From: Streptomyces venezuelae
Lineage (GTDB): Bacteria > Actinomycetota > Actinomycetes > Streptomycetales > Streptomycetaceae
Direction: 5' to 3'
NCBI RefSeq assembly: GCF_008642355.1
Contig: NZ_CP029193.1
Span: 7,154,001 to 7,218,000 of the forward strand
DNA length: 64,000 nt
In this document: piece by piece, positions 50,369 to 59,836 of the stretch
Layout of the letters: the number at the start of each line of letters is the position of its first letter
Numbering within the stretch: position 1 is the first letter of the stretch
Notes under the pieces: model-generated
What the model was told of the DNA's origin: nothing
The model's input: the letters and a program-made list of their open reading frames with translations, nothing else
The model's database searches: none
Program-made: the position numbers and the translations under genes

Positions 50369-52552
50369 ATGACCGAAAGCACGACCATCCGCTGGGAACA
50401 GGACGACACGGGTGTCGTCACCCTCGTCCTCGATGACCCCAACCAGTCCGCGAACACCATGAACCAGGCGTTCAAGGAGTCCATCGCGGCGATCGCCGAC
50501 CGCGCCGAGGCCGCCGTCCAGGCCGACAAGGACGCCATCCGCGGGTTCATCTACACCTCCGCCAAGAAGACGTTCTTCGCGGGCGGCGACCTCAAGGACA
50601 TGATCAAGGTCGGCCCGGAGAACGCCCAGGAGGCGTTCGACGCCGGCACCGCCATCAAGAACTCGCTGCGCCGCATCGAGACCCTCGGCAAGCCCGTCGT
50701 CGCCGCGATCAACGGCGCCGCCCTGGGCGGCGGTTACGAGATCGCCCTCGCCTCGCACCACCGCATCGCCCTCGACGCGCCCGGCTCGAAGATCGGCCTG
50801 CCCGAGGTCACCCTCGGCCTGCTCCCCGCGGGCGGCGGCGTCACCCGCACCGTGCGCCTCATGGGCATCGCCGACGCCCTCCTGAAGGTGCTGCTCCAGG
50901 GCACCCAGTACAACCCGAAGCGCGCCCTGGAGAACGGCCTCGTCCACGAAGTGGCCGCCACCCGCGAGGAGATGCTGGAGAAGGCACACGCCTTCATCGA
51001 CGCCAACCCCGAGTCGCAGCAGCCCTGGGACAAGCCCGGCTACCGCATCCCCGGCGGCACCCCGGCCAACCCGAAGTTCGCGGCGAACCTGCCCGCCTTC
51101 CCGGCCAACCTGAAGAAGCAGACGGCGGGCGCCAACTACCCCGCCCCGCGCAACATCCTCGCCGCGGCCGTCGAGGGCTCGCAGGTCGACTTCGAGACCG
51201 CGCTGACCATCGAGGCCCGGTACTTCACCGAGCTGGTCACAGGACAGGTCGCGAAGAACATGATCCAGGCGTTCTTCTTCGACCTCCAGGCCGTCAACTC
51301 CGGCGCCAACCGCCCCAAGGGCATCGAACCGCGCCAGGTCCGCAAGGTCGCCGTGCTCGGCGCGGGCATGATGGGCGCGGGCATCGCGTACTCGTGCGCC
51401 CGCGCGGGCATCGAGGTCGTCCTCAAGGACGTCTCCGCGGAGGCGGCACAGAAGGGCAAGGGGTACTCCGAGAAGCTCTGCGCCAAGGCCGTGGCCAAGG
51501 GACGTACGAGCCAGGACAAGGCGGACGCGCTGCTCGCCCGCATCACGCCGACCGCCGACCCGCAGGCCCTCGCGGGATGCGACGCGGTGATCGAGGCGGT
51601 CTTCGAGGACACCTCGCTCAAGCACAAGGTGTTCCAGGAGATCCAGGACATCGTCGAGCCGGACGCGCTGCTCTGCTCCAACACCTCCACCCTGCCGATC
51701 ACCACGCTGGCGGAGGGTGTCTCGCGTCCCGTCGACTTCATCGGCCTGCACTTCTTCTCGCCCGTCGACAAGATGCCGCTCGTCGAGATCATCAAGGGCG
51801 AGCGCACCGGTGACGAGGCGCTGGCCCGCGCCTTCGACCTGGTGCGCCAGATCAACAAGACGCCGATCGTCGTGAACGACTCGCGCGGGTTCTTCACCTC
51901 GCGCGTCATCGGGCACTTCATCAACGAGGGTGTCGCGATGGTCGGCGAGGGAATCGAGCCCGCGTCCGTCGAGCAGGCAGCCGCCCAGGCCGGCTACCCG
52001 GCGAAGGTCCTCTCCCTCATGGACGAGCTGACCCTGACGCTGCCCCGCAAGATCCGCGACGAGACCAGGCGGGCGGTCGAGGAGGCGGGCGGCACCTGGG
52101 CGGGCCACCCCTCCGACAGTGTCATCGACCGCATGGTGGACGAGTTCGGGCGCCCCGGCAGGAGCGGGGGAGCGGGCTTCTACGAGTACGTGGACGGCAA
52201 GCGCGACCGGCTCTGGCCGGGCCTGCGCGAGCACTTCACCAAGCCGGGGCACGAGATCCCGTTCAAGGACATGCAGGAGCGGATGCTCTTCTCCGAAGCG
52301 CTCGACACCGTACGCCTGCTGGAGGAGGGCGTCCTGACCTCCGTAGCCGACGCCAACATCGGCTCCATCCTCGGGATCGGCTTCCCGGGCTGGACGGGCG
52401 GCGTACTGCAGTACATCAACGGCTACGAAGGCGGCCTGCCCGGCTTCGTGGCACGCGCGCGTGAACTCGCCGCGACCTACGGGGAGCGGTTCGCGCCGCC
52501 CGCGCTGCTGGTCGAGAAGGCGGAGAGCGGCGGCAAGTTCAGCGACGCCTGA
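50369..52552 (+). CDS. fadB: bifunctional enoyl-CoA hydratase / 3-hydroxyacyl-CoA dehydrogenase (FadB)
   Basis: 727 residues. N-terminal crotonase domain with GAALGGGYEIALASH (Glu124) and GLPEVTLGLLPAGGG (Glu146) as the two catalytic Glu. The NAD-binding domain starts at GAGMMGAG (331-338) and carries GLHFFSPVDKMPLVEI (catalytic His). A C-terminal 3HCDH domain is duplicated (SRGFFTSRVIGHFINEG; GIGFPGWTGGVLQYING). It performs steps two and three of beta-oxidation. ATG 50369 follows GGAGAAAG. Last gene of the racemase-led operon. Confidence 0.95.
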   Translation: MTESTTIRWEQDDTGVVTLVLDDPNQSANTMNQAFKESIAAIADRAEAAVQADKDAIRGFIYTSAKKTFFAGGDLKDMIKVGPENAQEAFDAGTAIKNSLRRIETLGKPVVAAINGAALGGGYEIALASHHRIALDAPGSKIGLPEVTLGLLPAGGGVTRTVRLMGIADALLKVLLQGTQYNPKRALENGLVHEVAATREEMLEKAHAFIDANPESQQPWDKPGYRIPGGTPANPKFAANLPAFPANLKKQTAGANYPAPRNILAAAVEGSQVDFETALTIEARYFTELVTGQVAKNMIQAFFFDLQAVNSGANRPKGIEPRQVRKVAVLGAGMMGAGIAYSCARAGIEVVLKDVSAEAAQKGKGYSEKLCAKAVAKGRTSQDKADALLARITPTADPQALAGCDAVIEAVFEDTSLKHKVFQEIQDIVEPDALLCSNTSTLPITTLAEGVSRPVDFIGLHFFSPVDKMPLVEIIKGERTGDEALARAFDLVRQINKTPIVVNDSRGFFTSRVIGHFINEGVAMVGEGIEPASVEQAAAQAGYPAKVLSLMDELTLTLPRKIRDETRRAVEEAGGTWAGHPSDSVIDRMVDEFGRPGRSGGAGFYEYVDGKRDRLWPGLREHFTKPGHEIPFKDMQERMLFSEALDTVRLLEEGVLTSVADANIGSILGIGFPGWTGGVLQYINGYEGGLPGFVARARELAATYGERFAPPALLVEKAESGGKFSDA

Positions 52553-52561
52553 GGCCTCGCG

Positions 52562-52603
52562 GTGGCTCCGGTTCCGCCCGGTCGGGGGTGGAGCCGGGGC
52601 CAC
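52562..52603. terminator. terminator hairpin between fadB and merR
   Basis: GTGGCTCCGGTTCC (52562-52575) pairs with GGAGCCGGGGCCAC (52590-52603) over 14 positions, two of them G-U. It separates convergent genes. Confidence 0.7.
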
Positions 52604-52639
52604 TGCCGCGCCGCGTCCTGCCGTGGGGCCTGACCCGGC

Positions 52640-53398
52640 TCAGTCCTCCTTGAGCCACTCCCGCAGCTCCTCCTTGAGGGAGCGCTGGAACGCCGTCACC
52701 AGTGCCTGCACCACCATCGGCTGCATGTGCGCCGACAGCGACCGCATCGCCGCCACCTGCTCGGCGTCCTCCGTGTCCGACTCGCGCTCGCGGTAGGGAC
52801 TCCACACCTCGTCGCGGAAGAGCCGCGACAGCTCACCGGCCGCCGAGCGCGTGTGCTCCAGCAGGACCGTGCGCGCGGCCAGGATCGTCTCGTGCGCGAT
52901 GGGCACGTCCAGGAGCTGCACACCCAGGCGCAGCAGACCCAGGTCCACGCGGTACGTCCCCACGGTCTCGGTACCGGCGACCACGCCCATCGCCGCGAGC
53001 CGTTCCAGATCCTCGTCCCCCAGCGCACGGCCCGCCCTGCGCTCCAGCTCGCCGCGCGGCACGTCCTCCGCCGAGTCGGGCGCCCAGGAGGCCACAAGGG
53101 CACGGTGAATGGCCAGGTCGTGCGCGCTGAGGTCCGCCGGCAGCTGCTCCAGATACCGTTCGATCGCGGCGAGCGTCATGCCCTGGTGCTGCAGCTCCTC
53201 GATGAGGGCGAGCCGCGAGAGGTGCTCCTGGCCGTAGTGGCCGACGCGGCGCGGGCCGATGACCGGCGGCGGCAGGAGACCCTTGGTGCTGTAGAAGCGG
53301 ATCGTGCGGACCGTGACGCCCGCGCGCGCGGCGAGCTCGTCGACCGTGAGCGTCGGCTCGTCGGTCCCGGTCGCGACGCCCTCGGTATCGGTCGTCAT
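52640..53398 (-). CDS. MerR-family transcriptional regulator
   Basis: 252 residues. HTH: LTVDELAARAGVTVRTIRFY, then TKGLLPPPVIGPRRVGHYGQ and LALIEELQHQGMTLAAIERY. The long C-terminal domain lacks the Cys ligands of metal sensors; it may bind an acyl-CoA or other hydrophobic ligand. It is divergent from an acyl-CoA synthetase gene and convergent with the beta-oxidation operon, so fatty-acid catabolism is the likely target. ATG 53398; the stop abuts the fadB terminator. Confidence 0.88.
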   Translation of the reverse strand: MTTDTEGVATGTDEPTLTVDELAARAGVTVRTIRFYSTKGLLPPPVIGPRRVGHYGQEHLSRLALIEELQHQGMTLAAIERYLEQLPADLSAHDLAIHRALVASWAPDSAEDVPRGELERRAGRALGDEDLERLAAMGVVAGTETVGTYRVDLGLLRLGVQLLDVPIAHETILAARTVLLEHTRSAAGELSRLFRDEVWSPYRERESDTEDAEQVAAMRSLSAHMQPMVVQALVTAFQRSLKEELREWLKED

Positions 53399-53470
53399 GG
53401 TGCAACAGTATTGCTGGCACACCGGTGTTGTGAAACCCTCCGGCCCAATCGATGGCACCAGGAGGCGGTC
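53399..53470. promoter_or_regulatory. merR-fadD divergent control region
   Basis: The 72-bp gap carries TGCAACAGTATTGCTGG followed by ACACCGGTGTTGTG, AT-richer than its surroundings. ACACCGGTGT is a perfect 10-bp palindrome. MerR proteins bind inverted repeats inside promoters with long -35/-10 spacers, so this is the expected site. Confidence 0.45.
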
Positions 53471-55282
53471 ATGACCACGATCCTGCGACTCCCCGGAGAC
53501 CCTGCCGACATCACGCTCCCCGCCCTGCTGCTCCGCAATGCCGAGGACCACGGAGGTCTTCCCGCGCTCTCCTGGCGTGCGGGGGAGGAGTGGTCGACGC
53601 TGACCTGGCGCGAGGCACGGCGCAAGGTCGGCGTCCTTGCCGCCGGTTACGCCGCGCTCGGCGTCGAGCGCGGCGAACACGTCCTGATGATGATGGGCAA
53701 CCGCCCCGAGCACTGGCTCACCGACCTCGCCCTGGTGCACCTCGGTGCCGTCCCCGTCACCGTGTACGGCACCTCGGCCCCCGAACAGGTCGCCCACATC
53801 GTCCGGCACAGCCGGGCCCGGTTCGCGATCGTCGAGGGCGCCCGCGAACTGCCGCGCTGGGAGCCCCTCCTGGCGGACGGCACCGCCCCGCTGGAGCGCC
53901 TCGTCGTCGTGGAGGCCGCCGAAGCGGGCGAGCACCGCACGTACGGCTCCCTGCACGCCACGGGCAGCCGGCTCTTCGACCCCGACGCGTTCGAGAAGGG
54001 GTGGCGCGAGAACCGTCCCACCGACGCCCTCACCGTCGTCTACACCTCCGGCACCACCGGCGACCCGAAGGGCGTCCGCCTCACCCACCGCAACGTCCTC
54101 GTGGGCGGCGTCGCCCTGGACGGCGTCGTCGACTTCCCCGACCACGTGGGCCACATCTGCTACCTGCCCTTCGCGCACATCGCGGAGCGCCTGCTCGGCA
54201 TCTACCTGCCGGTCCTGCGCGCCGCCCACGTCTACCTGTGCGCCGACCCCGCCCACGTGGCCGCCACCGCGCGCGAACTGCACCCCTTCCAGTTCTTCGG
54301 CGTCCCGCGCGTGTGGGAGAAGCTCGCCGCCTCCGTACGGGCGGCGCTCGCCGGACTGCCCGAGGAGCGGCGCCGCGCCATCGAGGCCGCCAACGAGACG
54401 GCACGCGCGCACGTGGCCTGCCGGGAGCGGGGCGAGGAGCCCTCCGAAGCGCTGCGGTCCGCGTACGAGGAGGCCAAGCGGGATGTTCTGGACCCGCTCC
54501 TCGCGCTTGCCGGGTTCGACCGGCTCGAGTGGACGGCGAGCGCCTCCGCGCCGATGCCGCTGGACGTCTCCCGCTTCTGGGCCGGGTTCGGACTCGTGAT
54601 CATGGACGCGTGGGGGCTCACCGAGACCTCCGGCGTGGTCACCACCAACAGCCCCGACGCGTTCCGGCTCGGCTCGGTGGGCCGCCCCCTGGAGGGGCTC
54701 GACGTACGCATCGCGGAGGACGGCGAGATCCTCGTGCGCGGCGCCACCGTCTTCGACGGCTACCTGCGGCCCGACGGGGGCCTCGACGACGCACGGGACG
54801 CGGACGGCTGGTTCGCCACCGGTGACATCGGGCGCCTCGACGAGGACGGCTACCTCTGGCTCACCGACCGCAAGAAGGAAATGATCGTGACGTCGACGGG
54901 CAAGAACGTCTCGCCCGCCCTCGTCGAGAACACGCTCAAGGAGCACCCTCTTATAGGGCAGGCCCTGGTCCACGGGGACGGCCGGTCCTATCTCGTGGCG
55001 CTGCTCGTCCTCGACCGGGAGATGACGCCCGCCTGGGCCGCGGCGCGCGGGATCGATGTAGAGGGCGATCCGGCCACGCACGAGGAGGTGCGGGCCGAGG
55101 TGGCGCGCGCGGTCGAGGCCGCCAACGCGCGCCTGAACCGCACCGAGCAGATCAAGCGCTACCGGCTCCTCACCGAGGAATGGGGGCCCGAGACCGGCGA
55201 GCTGACACCGTCCCTGAAGCTGCGCCGCCGGGTGATCCGTGACAAGTACATGCAGGTCATCGACGGTCTGTACACCCCCTGA
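53471..55282 (+). CDS. long-chain fatty acyl-CoA synthetase (FadD15-like)
   Basis: 603-residue ANL enzyme. The ATP-binding P-loop is VVYTSGTTGDPKGV (189-202); FQFFGVPRVWEKL, MDAWGLTETSGVV, DGWFATGDIGRLDEDGYLWL and DRKKEMIVTSTGKNVSP are the A5-A10 motifs of long-chain synthetases. It activates fatty acids for the neighbouring oxidation operon. ATG 53471 follows CAGGAGG. The chain-length preference is not visible. It is probably controlled by the divergent MerR protein. Confidence 0.92.
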   Translation: MTTILRLPGDPADITLPALLLRNAEDHGGLPALSWRAGEEWSTLTWREARRKVGVLAAGYAALGVERGEHVLMMMGNRPEHWLTDLALVHLGAVPVTVYGTSAPEQVAHIVRHSRARFAIVEGARELPRWEPLLADGTAPLERLVVVEAAEAGEHRTYGSLHATGSRLFDPDAFEKGWRENRPTDALTVVYTSGTTGDPKGVRLTHRNVLVGGVALDGVVDFPDHVGHICYLPFAHIAERLLGIYLPVLRAAHVYLCADPAHVAATARELHPFQFFGVPRVWEKLAASVRAALAGLPEERRRAIEAANETARAHVACRERGEEPSEALRSAYEEAKRDVLDPLLALAGFDRLEWTASASAPMPLDVSRFWAGFGLVIMDAWGLTETSGVVTTNSPDAFRLGSVGRPLEGLDVRIAEDGEILVRGATVFDGYLRPDGGLDDARDADGWFATGDIGRLDEDGYLWLTDRKKEMIVTSTGKNVSPALVENTLKEHPLIGQALVHGDGRSYLVALLVLDREMTPAWAAARGIDVEGDPATHEEVRAEVARAVEAANARLNRTEQIKRYRLLTEEWGPETGELTPSLKLRRRVIRDKYMQVIDGLYTP

Positions 55283-55442
55283 CCAGCATGTGAGAAGTCC
55301 CGCTATGTGACGTGCGCCACCGCGTGGAGGGCGATCTCTGGGGGAAGGTGTCCCGTCGGTTCGCGCGCGTCAGGGGTTGCGCGGACCGGGGCACATTCCG
55401 GACCCCGGAGTTCTTCCGGGCACCAGAGAGTAGATCCACCAC

Positions 55443-56912
55443 GTGAGCAAGGAAGCCGTAGATTCGGCCATCCTGGACGCACCCCGCACGGATGCGACCC
55501 AGGCCCCCGCGGACGCGGGCGACGCCGGATACAGCAAGGACCTCAAGGCCCGTCACGTCAACATGATCGCGATCGGTGGCGCGATCGGCACCGGCCTCTT
55601 CCTGGGGGCGGGCGGCCGTCTCCACTCGGCGGGCCCCGCGCTCGCCCTTGCCTACCTCGTGTGCGGCATCTTCGCGTTCTTCGTCGTCAGGGCGCTCGGC
55701 GAGATGGTCCTCTACCGGCCGTCGTCGGGTTCGTTCGTCTCGTACGCGCGTGAGTTCCTCGGTGAGAAGGGCGCGTTCTTCGCCGGTTGGATGTACTTCC
55801 TCAACTGGTCGACCACCTGTATCGCCGACATCACGGCGATCGCGCTCTACACGCACTACTGGAGCTTCTTCACCGACATACCCCAGTGGGTCCTCGCGCT
55901 GATCGCCCTCGCGATCGTGCTCTCGGTGAACCTCGTCTCGGTGAAGTACTTCGGCGAGATGGAGTTCTGGTTCTCGATCATCAAGGTGGCCGCACTGAGC
56001 GCCTTCATGATCATCGGTATCTGGCTCCTCGCCAGCCAGCACAAGGTGGGCGGTGAGACGCCCGGCCTCAACATGATCACCGACCATGGCGGCCTCATGC
56101 CGAACGGCCTGATGCCGGTCGTGATCGTCATGCAGGGTGTCGTCTTCGCGTACGCCTCGCTGGAGCTCGTCGGCGTCGCCGCGGGCGAGACCAAGGACCC
56201 GCAGAAGATCGTCCCGCGCGCGGTGAACTCGATCATGTGGCGCGTCGGCCTCTTCTACGTCGGCTCCGTGGTGCTCCTCGCGCTGCTGCTGCCCGGCGTC
56301 GTGTACTCCGCCGACCAGAGCCCCTTCGTGACGGTCCTCTCCAAGATCGGCGTGCCGGCCGCGGGCGACGTCATGAACTTCGTGGTCCTGACCGCCGCCA
56401 TGTCCTCGCTCAACTCCGGCCTGTACTCCACCGGCCGCATCCTGCGCTCCATGGCGATGTCGGGCTCCGCCCCGAAGTTCACCGCCAAGATGAACCGCAA
56501 CCAGGTCCCCTACGGCGGCATCCTGCTGACCGCGTCCCTGGGCGTCGTCGGCGTCGGCCTCAACAAGGTCGTCCCGGGCAAGGCCTTCGAGATCGTCCTG
56601 AACGTGGCCTCGCTCGGCATCATCGGCACCTGGATCACGATCATGGTCTGCCACCTCGCCTTCGTGCGCAGCGCGAAGCGCGGCGAGATCACCCGGCCGA
56701 AGTTCCAGCTCCCCTTCAGCGGCGTCACCGAGTACGTGACCATCGCGTTCCTGCTCGCCGTCCTCGGCCTGATGTGGAAGGACGCCGAGGTCGGCCGCAA
56801 GACGCTCTTCCTCATCCCGGTGGTGGGCCTCGCCCTGGTCGCGGGCTGGTACGGCGTCAGGCGCCGGGTGGGCCGTCAGCCCGAGGGCCTCACCGGGCCG
56901 AAGGGCACGTAG
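55443..56912 (+). CDS. amino-acid permease, AnsP/GabP-like (APC superfamily)
   Basis: 489 residues with about twelve hydrophobic segments. The AAT-family signature is present: [40 protein letters not shown], then [19 protein letters not shown] and [20 protein letters not shown]. By eye it is closest to L-asparagine permeases of actinobacteria. Proton-coupled uptake at the cytoplasmic membrane. GTG 55443 is preceded by ACCAGAGAG. No metabolic partner gene is adjacent, so the substrate is only a guess. Confidence 0.88.
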   Translation: MSKEAVDSAILDAPRTDATQAPADAGDAGYSKDLKARHVNMIAIGGAIGTGLFLGAGGRLHSAGPALALAYLVCGIFAFFVVRALGEMVLYRPSSGSFVSYAREFLGEKGAFFAGWMYFLNWSTTCIADITAIALYTHYWSFFTDIPQWVLALIALAIVLSVNLVSVKYFGEMEFWFSIIKVAALSAFMIIGIWLLASQHKVGGETPGLNMITDHGGLMPNGLMPVVIVMQGVVFAYASLELVGVAAGETKDPQKIVPRAVNSIMWRVGLFYVGSVVLLALLLPGVVYSADQSPFVTVLSKIGVPAAGDVMNFVVLTAAMSSLNSGLYSTGRILRSMAMSGSAPKFTAKMNRNQVPYGGILLTASLGVVGVGLNKVVPGKAFEIVLNVASLGIIGTWITIMVCHLAFVRSAKRGEITRPKFQLPFSGVTEYVTIAFLLAVLGLMWKDAEVGRKTLFLIPVVGLALVAGWYGVRRRVGRQPEGLTGPKGT

Positions 56913-56964
56913 CCCGCCGTTCAGTAGCCCGCCCCCTGTCAGTGGCAGCCCGTACGGTGGCGTC

Positions 56965-57444
56965 ATGTCGGAGATCACGTATGTCCGAGGTGACGCCACC
57001 GCGCCGTTCGGCAAGGGCCCCAAGCTCATCGCCCATGTCTGCAACGACCTCGGGGGCTGGGGGAAGGGCTTCGTGCTCGCGCTCTCGCGCCGCCGGCCCG
57101 AGCCGGAGAAGGCGTATCGCGCCTGGCACCGACAGCGCGCCAAGAACGACTTCGGTCTCGGCGCCGTCCAGGTCGTCGAGGTCGGCCGTGGCCTGTGGGT
57201 CGCGAACATGGTGGGACAGCGCGGGACGCGCACGGGAAGCAAGGGCGTCCCGGTGCGGTACGACGCGATGGACACCGCCCTCGCCACCCTCGCCGACAAG
57301 GCAGAGGAGCTCGGCGCCTCCGTGCACATGCCGCGCATCGGCTGCGGCCTCGCGGGCGGCAAGTGGTCCCGCGTCGAGCCGCTCATAGCCCGGCGCCTGG
57401 GGGCACGCGGGATCTCCGTGACGGTGTACGACTTCGGGGACTGA
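56965..57444 (+). CDS. macro-domain protein (ADP-ribose processing)
   Basis: 159 residues. TYVRGDATAPFGKGPKLIAH, CNDLGGWGKGFVLALSRR and MPRIGCGLAGGKWSRVEPLI outline the macro fold: an Asn-Asp and a GxGxAGG-type loop for ADP-ribose. The form resembles ALC1/TARG1-type and YmdB-independent proteins that cleave ADP-ribose from acids or nucleic acid, or hydrolyse ADP-ribose-1''-phosphate. ATG 56965 follows a weak ribosome-binding site. No ADP-ribosyltransferase is adjacent. Confidence 0.9.
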   Translation: MSEITYVRGDATAPFGKGPKLIAHVCNDLGGWGKGFVLALSRRRPEPEKAYRAWHRQRAKNDFGLGAVQVVEVGRGLWVANMVGQRGTRTGSKGVPVRYDAMDTALATLADKAEELGASVHMPRIGCGLAGGKWSRVEPLIARRLGARGISVTVYDFGD

Positions 57445-57559
57445 GCCGGGCGAGGCGCGGCCGGGCCTCTCTCGCCGGAGTGCACACCTCTTCGCACATG
57501 CCGACAACTGCCCTGCATGTGTGCGTTGTTGTGCACGGATGAGCGGGTAGAGCCCCGTC

Positions 57560-57958
57560 ATGCAGTCCATCCGCGTCCTCGCCGCACGCCTCCTGCTCCG
57601 TATGGAGCGCGCCCTCATGCCGGTCCCCGCCTTCGTGCCCCTCGCGGTCCCCGTCCTCGCGGATCCGGCCCCGCCCCGCGGCCGGCGGCGAACGGCGTCG
57701 ACGCTGTTCTCGGAGGCGCACCCGGGCGCGGCGTGGGAGGGCGAGGGAGCGCCGCCGGCCACCGGGCAGGCCAGGGGAGAGGCGGAGCGCGCCGAGGCCG
57801 AGGCCGAACTGCGCCGCCAGATCTCCGAGTGGGCCTCCGAGGTGGCGGGACGCGCCGCGGCCGACCCGCTCGCGGGCCCCGCGGCGGGACCGGGCACGAC
57901 CCCAGGAACCGATCCGTCCGCCGACCCCGGCACCGATCCATCGGGATTTGGCCGCTAG
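57560..57958 (+). CDS. hypothetical protein with helical charged centre
   Basis: 132 residues, not recognised. The N-terminus is amphipathic (VLAARLLLRMERALMPVPAF) with a proline-containing hydrophobic stretch. The middle is Ala/Glu-rich (GEAERAEAEAELRRQISEWA) and may be a coiled coil. The tail is Gly/Pro/Asp/Thr-rich and probably disordered. Third-position GC bias is strong, which supports coding, but there is no clear ribosome-binding site before ATG 57560. Confidence 0.5.
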   Translation: MQSIRVLAARLLLRMERALMPVPAFVPLAVPVLADPAPPRGRRRTASTLFSEAHPGAAWEGEGAPPATGQARGEAERAEAEAELRRQISEWASEVAGRAAADPLAGPAAGPGTTPGTDPSADPGTDPSGFGR

Positions 57959-58029
57959 GCGTACGGATTCACGCCCTCGTCCCCCGCCCCCACTGGCGGC
58001 CCGGACGCCGCCCCCCGAGACTCGCAGGC

Positions 58030-58824
58030 ATGGACGTCATGGTCTCGGTCAAGGACGGCGAACTGTGGTCGCACGACTCGGGTGAACCGAGCGGCACGGG
58101 CGGCGGAAGCCTCCCCCTGGTCCTTCTGCACCCGGGCGTGGGCGACTCCCGCATCTGGGACGGCACCCTGCCGCGCCTCACGGAGCGGCACCGGGTGATC
58201 CGTTACGACGCGCGCGGGTACGGCAGGTCGCCCGCACCGACCGCCCCGTTCTCGCTGGTCGAGGATCTGATCGCGGTCCTGGACCACTACGGCGTGGGCC
58301 GGGCCGTCCTCGCGGCCTCCAGCATGGGCGGCGCCACGGCCATCAGTCTCGCGCTCCGCGACCCCGCCCGGGTGGCGAGCCTGGCCCTGCTCGTCCCCGG
58401 CGTCACCGGCGCCGACGACCTCCTGCCGCCCGAGTTCATGGCCGAGGTCGGCCGGCGCGCCCAGGCGGGCGACATCGACGGCATCGTGACGATGATGCGG
58501 CGCGTCTCCGGCGCGGCGGGCACCGGCGCCGACCCCGAAGTGACGGCGCTGCTCAAGGCCGTGGTCCCGGCGTGGTTCGCCGTGCACCCGCACCACGTGC
58601 CGGACCCGCCCGCCTACGACCGGCTCGGCGAGCTCGACGTCCCCTGCACCCTGGCCATCGGGGAGCGCGACCAGCCCGAGGTGGTCCGCCTGAACGAGAC
58701 CATGGCGCAGCGCATTCCGGGCTGCCGCGTGGTGCGGCTCGCGCACAGCGACCACTTCCCGACGGTGCGGGAACCGGACGCGGTCCTCGACGTCATCCTG
58801 GAGGCGTACGCAGAGGCCCGCTGA
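58030..58824 (+). CDS. alpha/beta hydrolase
   Basis: 264 residues. PLVLLHPGVGDSRIWDGTLP, RYDARGYGRSPAPTAPFSLV and the nucleophile elbow LAASSMGGATAISLAL mark the fold; the acid is in GERDQPEV and the His in LAHSDHFPTV. It resembles 3-oxoadipate enol-lactonase-like and C-C hydrolase-like enzymes, without a specific match. ATG 58030 is the first Met before the conserved strand; a second Met lies three codons on. Substrate unknown. Confidence 0.88.
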   Translation: MDVMVSVKDGELWSHDSGEPSGTGGGSLPLVLLHPGVGDSRIWDGTLPRLTERHRVIRYDARGYGRSPAPTAPFSLVEDLIAVLDHYGVGRAVLAASSMGGATAISLALRDPARVASLALLVPGVTGADDLLPPEFMAEVGRRAQAGDIDGIVTMMRRVSGAAGTGADPEVTALLKAVVPAWFAVHPHHVPDPPAYDRLGELDVPCTLAIGERDQPEVVRLNETMAQRIPGCRVVRLAHSDHFPTVREPDAVLDVILEAYAEAR

Positions 58825-58891
58825 AAGACGGTGCCGAACCGGTCGCATACTGGGACGTGCACCAACCGGGCACGTCCGAGGAGCACGGCGC

Positions 58892-59836
58892 ATGAACCAC
58901 CCGGCCGACGCACGCGAGCAGCGCGCGGCTCACGGCACGAACGACTCCGCCGGCACGTCCCCGCTTCCGCCCCCGCCCGGCGGCATCCTCTGGGACATCG
59001 CCGGTGACATCCGCATGCTCCTGATGCTGCCACCCGCTCTCACCATGCAGGTGGCGCACCCGGCGGTGGGCGCGGGCGTCGACGAGCACTCCGTGTTCCG
59101 CACCGACCCGTGGGGGAGGGGCGAGCGCTCGATCCGCTCGGTCCTGCTGTGGGTGTACGGCGGCGAAGAGGCGGCGGCCGAGGGCCGCAGGCTGCGCGTG
59201 CTGCACCGCACCATCCAGGGCACGGACACCCGGGGCCGCCGCTACCACGCGCTGACGCCCGCGAACTACGCCTGGGTGCACGCCACCGGCTTCCCCGTCT
59301 ACCGGCACGCGCAGAAGTACCTGGGCCGCCCCTTCACCGAGGCGCAGGAGCGGCAGCTGTACGCCGAGTGGCTCCAGGTCGGCCGGATCCTCGGCATCCA
59401 TGATCGGGACATGCCGCAGACCCTGGAAGAGTTCTGGCCGCACTACCGCGAGGTCCTCGCCGAGGAGATCGAACTCACCGCGGTCGCCGCCGAACTGACC
59501 GCCGTCGACCAGTCCGTCCCGCCGCCGGACCGCGGCCCGGCTCCCCTGCGTCTGCTGCTGCGCATCCTGTGGCCCGTACTGCTGCCCCCGCTGGCCCGTT
59601 TCCGCCGCTTCGTCACGATCGGCCTGATGCCCCCGGACGCCCGCGAGGCCATCGGTCTGCCCTGGACCGCGGCGCAGGAGCGCGGACTGCGCCGCCTCGG
59701 CCGCGTGGTCCGCACGGTCGTACCGCTCCTGCCCGAGCGCCTGCGCTACCTCCCGGCGGCCCGCAGGGCCCGCGCACGCCACCGCGCCGCCGGGAACCGG
59801 ATCCCGACGGCGCGGCGCGCAGCGGATTCTCAGTGA
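58892..59836 (+). CDS. oxygenase MpaB-family protein (DUF2236)
   Basis: 314 residues. GILWDIAGDIRMLLMLPPAL, TMQVAHPAVGAGVDEHSVF, RVLHRTIQGTDTRGRRYHAL, TPANYAWVHATGFPVYRHAQ and LPWTAAQERGLRRLG follow the MpaB/latex-clearing-protein-related family, whose fungal member cleaves a prenyl double bond oxidatively. Haem dependence is known in related Lcp proteins. Two hydrophobic segments suggest membrane contact. The 3' end overlaps the convergent peptidase by 7 bp. Substrate (isoprenoid or fatty chain) is inferred only. Confidence 0.85.
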   Translation: MNHPADAREQRAAHGTNDSAGTSPLPPPPGGILWDIAGDIRMLLMLPPALTMQVAHPAVGAGVDEHSVFRTDPWGRGERSIRSVLLWVYGGEEAAAEGRRLRVLHRTIQGTDTRGRRYHALTPANYAWVHATGFPVYRHAQKYLGRPFTEAQERQLYAEWLQVGRILGIHDRDMPQTLEEFWPHYREVLAEEIELTAVAAELTAVDQSVPPPDRGPAPLRLLLRILWPVLLPPLARFRRFVTIGLMPPDAREAIGLPWTAAQERGLRRLGRVVRTVVPLLPERLRYLPAARRARARHRAAGNRIPTARRAADSQ

